From Gongronella butleri (lineage: Eukaryota > Mucoromycota > Mucoromycetes > Mucorales > Cunninghamellaceae): a stretch of DNA of 64,000 nt. The stretch spans positions 124,001 to 188,000 of the forward strand of contig JAIWZP010000035.1 of the NCBI GenBank assembly GCA_025201375.1, in the 5' to 3' direction. The notes beneath the pieces were generated by a model. It searched no databases. It saw only the letters and a list, made by a program, of their open reading frames with translations, and had not been told where the DNA came from. Shown here one piece after another: positions 33,820-44,563 of the stretch (position 1 is the stretch's first letter; each line of letters begins with the position of its first letter). The translations under genes and the position numbers were made by a program.

Positions 33820-35920
33820 TTTGATGACAAGCCGACATCCCCCCTCTCTGTTTTTTTCTTTTTTTTTTTACTGCTTCCCTTGATCTTTTTCTCTTCCCCC
33901 TCCCCCATACATATGTGAAATGAAACGAAATAAACACATGGCCCTGTTCTTTTATTCGTCTCATACCATTCGCATCAGGACCGGCTCAAGCGCGACGCGT
34001 CGCAAAATTAGCATACCGCCCGACTTGTTGAAATTCGCGAATTGTTGCCAATATACTAATGTATCATACTCGTAGAGCCTTCTTTTTTTTTCAAGCGGAA
34101 GAACTTCAGGGTGGCTGAGGTTGTACGCACCTCTCGAAGGGTCAATCACCGATGCGTCGCGTGCGTCATGTCTTCATTTCATATCATTTATTCGATCGCT
34201 CCACCCTGCTCTCGCATTCGTGCATCAAACACGAAACACAACGAACGAGAAACATCTCAGGTACTATTGGCCATCTCTCTTGTCTCGTGTCGTGCAAACA
34301 ACACTGACAATTGAGGACGTGTCTGTTGACAAATTCACAATTAGAGCCTGTTTCATGGTCTTTTGGCCCGCTAGTCCTTGAAATCACCACCCACCAAGCC
34401 CTGTTAGCTCTTTGAAACAATAATTCCGCGTTTACTTGTTCTAATGAACCCGCCCCAAGAGACCTGTGACCACTAGATGACGCGCAACGACGATTTTCGT
34501 AAACGACGAATTTTCATAGTGATAGGGTCGAGGTCTGGAAAATTCTTAAATTAAAGTCCTCGGATCACCGCCCCATTCTACCACATAGTAAGCGCGCCTG
34601 GATAATCGAGAAAAATGAAATAAAAACTAGCGGTCCATTGACTGGTTTCCGCGTAAAGCGCGAAAAGTTGCAATTTTTCATCTCAAGTTAAATTCAACGA
34701 ATGTCGGTCATAGCGGCTTGAAAGTCATCTTTTTAGAAAGGGCACGACTTGCTGCGTATGTGTACACTAGATATCAATGTAAAAAAGATGATTTGCACAT
34801 GATTTTGATGCGACGAATTTGTATAATGCTTTTTGACGCGTGAAAAACCGCGTCAAACATGGTGATATCCACGTTTCGCATTTGTCAAATTCATGCGTCT
34901 CGGACATGTCTTGTAGATGGATGCGTCAGATCGCGTCTAGAACGCGTTCCAGAGACGTCATTCGTGTGCAAAGTTTTATCCAATTTCGGGAATTGCTCAC
35001 CAACGAGCAGATCAATCACGCTCGTTCTTGGTATTTTCCTTCGCTTTGCCAAGCGGTACATCTTGTGTAAAGGTTTCGAGTCATTCTGCGAACCCATTTT
35101 TCACTTTCTTCGCGGGTGCTCAAAACGGCTCATTTTTTTCATTTGCATGTAGCGCCATTCAATAAACTGTGACTGCTGCAACCCCAAGTCCCTTCGGTGA
35201 TCGCAGGCTTTCTACTTTACGTTGAGATGCATTTCCAGGTTAAAAAGGTTCTTGTTGCGTGAGAAAATGGCGCATGGTTATTTTTTCTGAAAATTGAAAA
35301 AAATAATTACCACCAGACCTTTTGCAGCGCCACGCAACTTTCTCACACGGTGGATTTAAACCCTCTTTTTTCAAGATGAAGTTAAAAAAACCAAGGTCAA
35401 TCAATTGGTTCAGCGAGAAATCCGGCGTTGCCCAAAATCCAATGACGGCCAACACAAATCATGCATTGATTCTTCAAGCAGTGACGTTTTCTTCATCGGC
35501 GGGCAGGCAAGCTGTAAAAAAAAAAAAAAAAAAAAAAATTCTGGAGGCACAGCAGGTCGTCAAAGTCTCAAAAACACGCATTGTCATTTTCCAAAGCGTC
35601 CTTTTTGTTCATCGTGACACGCTGCTGCATGTGCTGGAAAAACGGAACACGTCAAGTCTATCCATTGTGATTAAAAATGCGCGGATCAACACTTTATATG
35701 TTGCGGAAAATCCCAACATCATGAAAATCGTGTTTTTGTGCCCGTTCTCAATCACTTGTTGACTACGGTATGATGATACAAGATCATTTCGCGCGAATTT
35801 GGCTGTTGTCTATGCCAAATGTCTCGTGGAAAAAAAAAGGCAGACGCATTGAAACAAAGAACCATGTGTTTTTATTATTTGCTTTCGAGAAAAATCAAGT
35901 CAATTGGGGAGCATTCGTAT
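33820..35920. other. Gene-poor intergenic region with repeat fragments
   Basis: No coding gene recognised over 2.1 kb. A fragment near 35470-35585 (gcaggcaagctg, A-run, ttctgga-gcacagcag) matches the ends of blocks A (19450-19530) and B (46685-46760). The segment about 34600-34880 has a diverged inverted counterpart near 55750-56010. Open frames here (for example 35322-35762) arise inside repeat text and have no domain. Confidence 0.5.
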
Positions 35921-38045
35921 TTACAGGCGGTCGACGTTGCCCAAATCCTTGCAGGCTTGCTGGACACGGGTGATCATGGTCTTTTCAGCCTCACTATGAC
36001 ATGGAAATGCAAGCATGGAATGAGAATCCAGGCATAAACCAGGTCGCGTCTCTTTTTTTTTTTTCTCTGATCTTACCGCATGAAGACACGAGGATCGTAG
36101 TACTTCTTGTTGGGCTTGTCAGCGCCCTCGGGATTGCCGACTTGGGTGGCGACATAGTCCTTCTTGGCCTGGAAGTAATCACGGAGACCGACCTAAAGAG
36201 AAAAAAAAACACAGGTAAGAGACTGCAATTGCTTTTCTTTTCTCTTTCAAAATTACCATGAAGCTGTATTGGGTGTCGGTGTCCTAGGGATAAAGCGTCC
36301 GTGAGCAAAAAGGGACTAATGCTGATTGTTTGTAGCCATGGACTTACGACGTTCATCTTCACAACACCAGCGCCAACGGCGGTGCTGATTTCCTGCTCAG
36401 TCGAGCCGGAGCCACCGTGGAAGACAAAGTAGACGGGCTTGGAGCCAGCAGGCTTGCCGAGCTTCTCGGAGACGTAAGCTTGGTGCTTGATCAAAAGCTC
36501 GGGGTGAAGCTTGACATTGCCGGGCTTGTACACACCGTGGACGTTGCCAAAGGCAGCTAAAAAAAAAAAAAATAAGAAATAAAAGTCAGCCGCGTGAACA
36601 CGCCAATTGAGTGCTTGAGCTTACCGGCAATGGTGAAAAGATCGGTGATCTTGGAGAAAGACTCGTAGATGTCCCAGATGTCCTCGGGTTGAGTGTAAAG
36701 GGCAGCGCTGTCGACGTTCTCGTTGTTGACACCATCTGTGGGACAAGGACAACGACAAACAAAAAAAATGGCAGAAAATGAGTATCTGACGCGTCGCGAC
36801 GCGTGATTTTAGTGTTTTCTTTACCTTCTTCACCACCTATTCAGCAAAAAGCAAAAAATAAAACAGAAATGAGATCACAATTATCCTTGTTCAACTGCGC
36901 ATTGCACAATTGAGCGCCAATTCTTACCAGTGATGCCGATTTCCATCTCCAACAAGCAGTCGATGGCGGCCATGCGCTTGAGGTACTTGAGGCAGACCTC
37001 GATGTTCTCCTCCTTGGACTCCTCGGACAGATCCAACATGTGAGAGGAGAAGAGAGGGACGCCATTGGCCTTGTAGTATTCCTCATCGGCGGCAAGCATG
37101 CCTGGCAAAAGGTAAAAAAAAAAAAAAAAAAAAAATAAGGTGAGCATGATTTTTTAATGCCAATTATCGGTGCATTTGCTTACCATCGAACCAGGGAAGG
37201 AGCTTCTTGGCGCAGTGGTCAGAGTGGACAATGACGGGGATGCCATAGGCCTTGGCGACGGCGCGGACGTACTAAAGAGGGCGATTTGGCGTCAGCGACC
37301 TCGCTTTGTTTTTTTTTTTTTGGTTTACCTGAGCACCGGCGATGGCACCAATGACGGAGGCCTCCTGGTTCTTGTTGCTCAAACCCTTGCCAGCGAAGAA
37401 AGCGGCACCACCGTTGGAGAATTGGATGATGATGGGCGACTTGATGTCACGGGCAGCCTCAAGAGCGGCATTGACGGTGCTAAAATCAGAATCAAGATAA
37501 AATCAAAGATCAGCATGACTCCGCACCTAATCCTCCACTTGTAAGTGGCTGGATCTCCATTGCTTCCAGGCGTGCTCTTTCCCCCCAACAATGCCCGCAC
37601 GGCTACTGGCCAGAACCTGTCATTCAGCAATGACGTAGCCCGATCTTGCCAGATCAACAGATCAATGCATACCCAAACGTTGATATGGCAACCAGCAAGT
37701 CTTGTGCGCACACCCCCAACAAGGCTTTTGGGCGTCCCAAAGCTCGCAGAAACGCGCGCATCGCTCACTCGCTGGCCCACCTGCCGCCACATCAAGCAAT
37801 GACCGCGCACTCGTGTCTTTTTTTTTTCCTTTTTCTTACCCAGTGGAGGTACAGTTGATGGCAGGGATGGCGAATTGGTTCTCGCGAGCTGGAAAAAAAA
37901 AAAAAAAAAAAAAACGGGGTCAGCCTTTTGTTTCAGCACACGTCGCAATCATCCATGGGTTTTTACCATAGTCAAAGACCTTGCGGACGTCGTTGCCGGT
38001 GATGACACCAGCGGGAACGAGGCTAAGAAGCTTTTGGGCCGACAT
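35921..38045 (-). CDS. FBA1: Fructose-bisphosphate aldolase, class II
   Basis: Eleven exons (38045..37967, 37888..37840, 37479..37329, 37271..37184, 37101..36928, 36836..36825, 36735..36625, 36556..36348, 36283..36257, 36192..36077, 35993..35921) encode 362 aa, the usual fungal length. Class II features: FSNGGAAFFAGKG, zinc ligands in VHSDHCAKK, LEMEIGITGGEEDGVNNE, FGNVHGVYKPGNVKLHPE and FHGGSGST, then KMNVDTDTQYSF. The enzyme cleaves fructose 1,6-bisphosphate to DHAP and glyceraldehyde 3-phosphate in cytosolic glycolysis and gluconeogenesis, using zinc. Exon 6 is only 12 nt and exon 9 only 27 nt, but both are demanded by the family motifs they encode (GGEED and DTDTQYSFM). The long second intron (37839..37480) is GC-richer than the others. 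Confidence 0.96.
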
Positions 38046-40404
38046 GTTTTGATTTAAATGTGGGGTGTGTAAAGGAGAGGGAAAAAATCAAAAGAAAAAA
38101 GAAGAAAAAAAAAAGTAGCGCGGCCTGACGTTTTAAAACTTTTTTTAGTGTATCGACCGGGGGGGAGTGTCACCTGCTATTTTCGGCCATTGGCAGGCTA
38201 CACCCAACAAAAACAAAGAGCGATGACATTTCACAAAAAGGCAAACCCACGGCTACACACACACACTCCGCATCGATTTTCATGATGCCGAGGAAAGGTG
38301 GACTGAGATGCCGCTCTTGATTAAAATCGGGACATCTATCCAGCGCTAAAAAATGCACATCATGATATGCTTTTGCATTTACCCCCCCCCAGCAGCCATC
38401 CATGGCAAAACGCGTGAAACAACTCGAATTGATTCACAAAACAAGCAAAGAATAAGCAGCCCATGTATCTCACCTCTCTCACGACCGCGAATGGGCGCCC
38501 GTGTCAAAATTGCCGGATTCACCCGCCCAATTCCGATTCTCTTTCGTCTCCACCTCCACACGCGGCTCTGCAGATCACATGCAGCATGAATCCCCAATTT
38601 TCTCATCGTCAGCACCAATGCTAGCCGGACATTGACCGTCATCCTCATACCCGGCAGCCTGCAGTCTAGCCCACCGCCCATCCCACAACACCAGGGCTCC
38701 CCGCCCCCCACAAATGCCTCGTTCGCGGCGCATTTTATTTTTCCTTTGGCAGGTGCTCGCGACGCGACTTTGGAAAGGAACCCCCTGTCCGTGTTCCGTG
38801 TCATCCTTACACACACAAGTGCCTCGCCAATCGAAATGCTTGATCAACATGCAGCCCGCAACGCGCCTTGGTGTCTGACCAACGGCAAAACATGATTCTT
38901 TGCCACGTGTGACAGGCTCAAGTGCAGAATCTTTCCCTTTTGGCACAAAGGGTGACCTTGACGGCCCTGAACTGGTCTTTTGCCTAGCAGCATCTCGCCA
39001 GCCAATTCATTGATCACGTGTTCCAGGGACGAAAAAAAAAAAAAAAAAACTCGGCATGGACAAGTCCTAGCTAATTTGTGACACTCGCACATTGAGGCGC
39101 GTAAAAAAAAAAAAAAAAAAAAAAAAAGATGCTTGACGCACTCTCGCTTCACTGGATAGCCCTAGAGGGCCATTGGACATGCATACGTGCCGACTGGTTT
39201 ACATTAGGGATTGCCGTTGTGCATTTTGGAAAACAAGTCCTTGGCAGGGCTTGTCCTTGTCATACAAGGTCTCCATGCTCCTTCTCGCTCGTTTTTCTTG
39301 CCTGGCGTATGATGCAGGTAAATTGGAGGCTTCCAAGAGGACTTGGCCGTCAAGAGTCAAGAATTTGGCTTATTTTATCATATTTAACATTGTTGGTCGG
39401 ACAAGAGGACTCGCTAATGGGGAGGGTCGTGACGAAGGGGAGCGGCACAAAAATCGAGCGCAGCTTCTCCCTGCCATGTTTATTTTTATCTCGGTATCCG
39501 TGGTGGTGGATTCAACGCGCAAGAATGGCCAAAACAAGCCAAAGAAGGAAACAAGCCATGACTTGAAGAGCTGGACCCCGGTCTTTTTTTACGCGTATGA
39601 TGACGCTCGTGTGCATGGTGCTTCGTGGCCCCAATGCATGAATGATGTGCCCTACCAGCGTGCAAACGTGGCAACGGATGTCATGGATGCGCGTCATTTT
39701 TACTTTTTTTCCGCGCCACTTGACAGGCGATGCCTTGAATACCTATCACTAGAACATCAGGCACTCCGTGACCACACACTCTGTTCATTAAACGGCCCGT
39801 CGCAGCTGTTTGTTGCACAATGGCTCTCAAAGTGAAAAAAACAAATTGAAGAAGGGCAATGAGTCGTTGTGCCACAGAATAAGATCTCACAGACTGAGCA
39901 ATACAGTAGTGCGCTCTTCCCATGCGACAAACAGGGCAGGCGCCAATGATGCGGAACAGAATCAATGGAAAATACAGAATTGGCGCTCACTCAGCCTCTT
40001 TTTTTTTTCTTTTTTTTTTTGCGATTTTCTGCAAAGTGACGGCGTCCCAACGTCAACAATCACGCGTGGGCTACGGGGTACGGCTATTGTGTGGAATTCA
40101 TGGCGATGAATGGCGTGATGCAAATGAAAAATGTATCTATTTTCGACTATTGTTTCTTTTTGCTTCTTTCGTTTCCTGGTGTTACTGTTGAAACCTTTGG
40201 CAATTGGTCGTGGTGATTGGCCGCTCTAAATTTAGGCGGCACTCCTTTTGTCAGGCCACAAAAAAATCAAATCCACAGCAACAGATGAAAAAGATTGCTC
40301 CTTTTTTTAATTTTTGTGCCTCTCTTTTTTTCTTTTCTTTTTCAGTTTCTCTTGCAACATATACCTCTTTTTTTCTTTTCTTTTTTTTTTTTTTTGTGTG
40401 CACG
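38046..40404. other. Intergenic region, 2.4 kb, no supported gene
   Basis: Holds the aldolase promoter (right side of its ATG at 38045) and the oxidase promoter. A plus-strand open frame of 220 codons at 39173-39835 and minus-strand frames near 38379-38946 have no recognisable domain, no splice support and unusual composition, so I do not call them genes. Long A-runs lie at about 39031-39048 and 39103-39127. Confidence 0.45.
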
Positions 40405-42277
40405 ATGCGGACCTTGTTGCTTTCTTTGGCGGCTCTGGCGACCATGGCCCTTGCGCAAGACTCGCCCTTCGCGTCCCAGCAGGCATATTCACCCTTTGCA
40501 AAGACGGGCCGAATGGTGCAAAAGGGTCGAACGGGCGTCGCTGCCATGCACAGCGTGATGCTTTCGTGAGTAGCAATAATTTTCAGGTCAATTGAGACAC
40601 TGAGACACTCATTTTTGGCTCTTTGTGTCTAGAGAAACCAAAATCATGGTCATCGACAAAGGTAGAGTGCATTTTGTGGTCAGTGACGCATGTCAATGAC
40701 AAGCCTGACCCCTTTTTTTGATAGCCGAGTGGAACGAGGCACAGTTTGACAGCGGCCAAAGTGCGTTTTCGGTCGAATATGACCTGGAAACCGACAAATA
40801 CCGCCCTTTGAAGCTGGAGACCAACACCTTTTGCTCTGCGGGCGGCTTCTTGGCCAATGGCAGCTTGATCTCGACGGGCGGTGGCGAGCGTCGCGGTCGC
40901 ACATGGAAGGCTGAGCCCGGTTGGCAATCGATCCGCCATTACACGCCATGCAATGACAATTCATGCGAGTGGTCCGAGTTCAAGACGGGCAAGATGACGC
41001 AAAATCGCTGGTACCCGACTGTGGAGCAGCTCCCAGATGGCAGCCTCTTCATCATTGGCGGCTCCACGAAGGGCGCAGCCGTTAATCGCGACGAAATCAA
41101 CGTGCCCTCGTACGAATTCTGGCCCCCTCGTCCCGAGGGCGAGATCCACATGCAATTCCTCAACGACACCATGCCCTACAACTTGTAAGAAGCCCATCTC
41201 GTCGCGTGTCCATGGCCAATTGGTCGCTCATCATGTTTTTTTTTCTTTTTTCCTCGGTTTTCCTTTTTTTTTTGACTATTGTCCAGGTACCCCTTTGTCT
41301 TTGTGCTTCCCGACGGCAACTTGTTCATCTTTGCCAACAAGCAATCGATGATCTTTGACTACAAAAACAACAAGGTGGTGAAGAAGCTGCCCGACATACC
41401 TGGCGTGACGCGATCGTATCCATTGACAGGTGGCGCAGTCATGCTACCCTTGGATCCCGAGAACGACTACAATGTGGAGATCTTGATTTGCGGCGGTTCG
41501 GAGAAGATGCGTAGCGATAGCGCTGCAGACGACACTTGTGGCCGCATCAATTTGGGCGCAGCCGAGCCAAAGTGGGAGATGGACACCTTTGTGCACAAGC
41601 GTCTGATGCCTGACGGTGTGTTTTTGGCCGACGGCACTGTGCTGTGGGTCAATGGGTGCCAGCGCGGCTGGGCGGGCTACAACAATCGCAATCACGACCC
41701 TACTTTTGATCCCATTATCTACAATCCGATCAAACCAAAGGGCCAGCGATGGACCACGGGCCTCGCCAACACAGACATTGCGCGCATGTACCATTCCGTG
41801 GCCCTGCCCCTGCCCGATGGCCGCGTTTGGATCGCAGGCTCCAACAACGTCGACCCGCCCGACATTTCCGCAAAGTATCCCACCGAATTCCGCGTCGAGT
41901 ACTTTTCGCCCCCTTACCTCTTCCAGACAGCCACGCGCCCGCTTGTCTCGCATGTCCCGCGCATCGTCACCTATGGTCAGTCCTTTGACATCTTGCTCAA
42001 CATCAATGACCTCATCGCCGCAGGCGTCGCACCGAAGAACGTCAGGGTCGGCCTCCTCCGCCCCGGCTTCAGCACACATTCCATGCATATGAGTCAGCGC
42101 TATGTCTTCCTCCGCCACTCGCTCTCCGAGGACGCACAGACCCTCACCATCCAGGCCCCGCCCAATGCCAATTTATTCCCACCAGGCGCAGGCTATCTTA
42201 TTGTCTTGTGTGATGGCATCCCCTCCAAGGGTGTCGAGATCTTTGTCGAAGAAAACGTGAACGATTTGGCCATTTAG
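40405..42277 (+). CDS. Secreted copper radical oxidase (glyoxal/galactose oxidase type, AA5)
   Basis: Four exons (40405..40565, 40633..40661, 40725..41184, 41287..42277) encode 546 aa. A signal peptide is clear (MRTLLLSLAALATMALAQ). Kelch-type beta-propeller sequence follows, with the radical-copper residues in family positions: Cys in NTFCSAGG and Tyr in NRWYPTV (the expected Cys-Tyr crosslink), the axial Tyr and a His ligand in ARMYHSVALPLPDGR, and the second His in FSTHSMHMSQR. The C-terminal GlxA-type domain ends in PPGAGYLIVLCDG. Such enzymes oxidise small aldehydes or alcohols and release hydrogen peroxide outside the cell; the substrate cannot be predicted here. There is no WSC domain or membrane anchor. 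The second exon is only 29 nt. Confidence 0.92.
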
Positions 42278-42640
42278 AAACTGAAGCTTTTCTTTTATTC
42301 TTTTTTTTCCTCATGCGAGCCATTGCCCTGTAATAAATTACGCGATTTTACCCCCCTCTTTTGAACCCATTGCAAAACGTGGCGCGCCTGGACCACATGC
42401 AAAGGAAAAATCATGCGTGTCGCCGTCATTGCAAAAGTCTCGGATGAACGAGATGTATTTTTTTTTTTTTTTTTTTGCGATTTTTCATTAATTCCACAAA
42501 TCCAGTCTCAAGCACTGCAACTCACGGATGGCTTGCCTGCAAACTTTTACAATTGGCTATTTCGGCGAGTCGTTTCTAACAAACCATTAATAAGCATCGA
42601 CTGGGTCGTTGTGGTGAGCCCGCGACAAACACTATTTTAC
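42278..42640. other. 3' flank of the oxidase gene, start of repeat block B
   Basis: T-rich terminator-like sequence follows the stop codon, with an AATAAA-type hexamer context near 42335. A T-run is at 42457-42475. Similarity to the repeat unit begins near 42620 (actattttacgcgtttatcccgatgag). Confidence 0.4.
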
Positions 42641-44010
42641 GCGTTTATCCCGATGAGCTTAACCATATGGCTCCACATTTAGACCAGCGGACACTCGACT
42701 CAAAGCTTTGATGATGTCAAGTTTTTTCAGAGATGCATAATTTCAGGGCCAAAATAGAATTAAAACGACCCCTAAAGGCTAACTCGCCGAGAACACGACG
42801 CGATGTCTCCAAACCACAAGCGCTTTTACCGCGTTTGGTCGCTGATTCATTTGAGGTGTTTCACGCGTCGGGGCGCTCAGCTGTTGCCACGGTACGAGAT
42901 AAAACGGTGCTGATCTTACCCCCTTTACGCCTATGAAACTGGCTCTTCCTCAAAAACTTATTCGTACGGTCCCAAATTTAGACCAGTTGATGGTATACAC
43001 GATTCTCCAATGGTGTTAATTTTTTTTTCGCAAATCGGACTACTCAGTCCCGAGAAATTACGAGATTCGTGTTTGCTAGGGAAACCCCAGCGCGAAATAA
43101 TACTTTACGCGTTCCTCGCAATGAGCCTGACCATCTGCCTCCAATTTCTGACCAGTGGATACTCGACTTGAAACTTCGTTGGTTCCAAGTTTTCCCAGAG
43201 ATCGGATTTACTGGTTCTGAGAAAATGCAATTTGCATAATTTCAGGGCCAACACAGGATCAAAACGACCTTAAAGGCTACAGTATCATAACTCGCCGAGA
43301 ACACGACGCGATGTCCCAAAATCACAAGCGTTTTTACCGCGTTTCCCGGCTGATTCATTTGAAGTGACTTACGCGTCGGGGCGTTCAGTCGTTGCCGTAG
43401 TACAAAACCAAATGCTGGTGAATTTACCCCCTGTACGCCTATGAAACTGTCGCTACCTCTGAAACCTGTTCATCTGGTCCCAAATTTGGACCAGTTGATG
43501 GTAGATCCAATTCTCCACGACTCCACCAACGGTGATAATTTTTTTTGCGAATCAAATCACTCAGTCTCGAGATATCCCGAGATTCGTGTTTGCTAGTGAA
43601 ACCCCAATGCAAAATAATTTTTTATGTGTTTCTCCCAATGAGCCTGACCATCTGCTGCCTCCAAATCTAGACCAGTAGAAACTCGACTCAAATCCGACAA
43701 TGTCAAGTTTTTTTCAGAGATCGGATCATTCAGCCGTGAAAAAATCCATTTTGCAAAAATTCATGGCCAAAACAGTGTCAAAATTGCCTATTGTCGAAAC
43801 AACGGACAAAAACGCAGTGAATCACATGTTTTGCCAAAACCAGACGACCATGATAGCTCCTATCATAGTTCACAACGTTCGTTCGAAATTTTTACGAACG
43901 TTGTTCGCGAAGTCTTCACAACGGTGTTCGCAAAGTCTTCAATCTTCATAACTTTCGTTCTATTTTTTTACGAACGTTGTTAGCAAAGTCTTTACGCCAA
44001 CGTTACAATA
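42620..44010. repeat. Repeat block B, part 1: tandem ~510-bp units
   Basis: Diverged copies of the same unit as block A. The core (caaaccacaagcgcttttac and attcatttgaggtg) occurs at about 42810 and 43320, and the ctcgagattcgtgtttgct-type motif at about 43060 and 43570, giving a spacing near 510 bp. Unit order and flanks match block A 15.8-17.0 kb. At 43872-43882 and 43894-43904 two 11-bp arms (acaacgttcgt/acgaacgttgt) form a hairpin, followed by related gttcgcaaagtctt repeats to 43995. Confidence 0.75.
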
Positions 44011-44207
44011 CAGTAGAATGCCGCTATACTGTAGTATCGGCAGCCTGTATATCGGTTTTGACCTTATAACGGCGCAATTTCGTATTTCATTTGATGACTT
44101 CAAGCGCTAGACACTGTTTCGTATATCGGCATTTGGCTGGTGAACCCTACAACGGCAGGCAAAATTTTTGATTTTGAAAATGCCGATAATATAGAGGCAT
44201 TCTACTG
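44011..44207. mobile_element. Pogo/Tigger-like MITE, 197 bp
   Basis: Flanked by TA on both sides (44009-44010 and 44208-44209). The left end reads CAGTAGAATGCCGCTATA and later TATCGGCA; the right end, reversed, reads CAGTAGAATGCCTCTATA then TTATCGGCA. These imperfect terminal inverted repeats of about 30 bp, TA target duplication and CAG termini fit non-autonomous Tc1/mariner-superfamily elements, and the CAGTAGAA..CTATA style resembles pogo-like families. The left TIR is interrupted by a CTGTA insertion at 44029-44033 relative to the right TIR. There is no coding capacity. Confidence 0.7.
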
Positions 44208-44435
44208 TACGGTACTGTACTGTACTGTAAGCCACCAGACGTCCATTGAGCCGTTGTGCAGAAGAATCCAAAAATATCGATATTTTCACTGATTCAGCAG
44301 TGGCTCTCGAAATACCGTATATATTTCGTGGATAAAGATGTAACTGGCACCAGTCATCGAATGAGACACGCTTGGACGTCATTTCTGGAAAGTTTGTTCG
44401 CTCGATGCGTGATTTACAGTATGTACAATACTGTA

Positions 44436-44465
44436 CAGTGCCCGGACAAAAAAAAGTTTCGCTCT
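44436..44465. repeat. Left TIR of Tc1-like element
   Basis: 30 bp, perfect inverted copy of 45739-45768. Begins CAGTGCCCGGAC, then eight A and GTTTCGCTCT. Confidence 0.95.
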
Positions 44466-44563
44466 GCATAATTTTCAGTGTCCGCAGCCATTTGCTCAAA
44501 TCTATAAAACTGGGTGCCAGGTGTCGCTCGCTGGGTCTTTTCTTTTTTTTTTTTTGTGAAAAT

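Noticed and set aside
39173..39835. Plus-strand open frame of 220 codons between aldolase and oxidase
   Set aside because: No recognisable domain, odd composition, contains Phe runs from T-tracts, and no splice structure like neighbouring genes. It may be chance, though RNA data could revive it.
41444..42118. Minus-strand open frame of 224 codons
   Set aside because: Antisense to the copper radical oxidase, with no domain or splice sites; the plus-strand reading contains all the expected active-site residues.
44372..44563. Longer transposase start upstream of 44564
   Set aside because: The frame is open back through the TIR into host flank, but the N-terminal extension would be partly host sequence and is absent from Tc1-type proteins.
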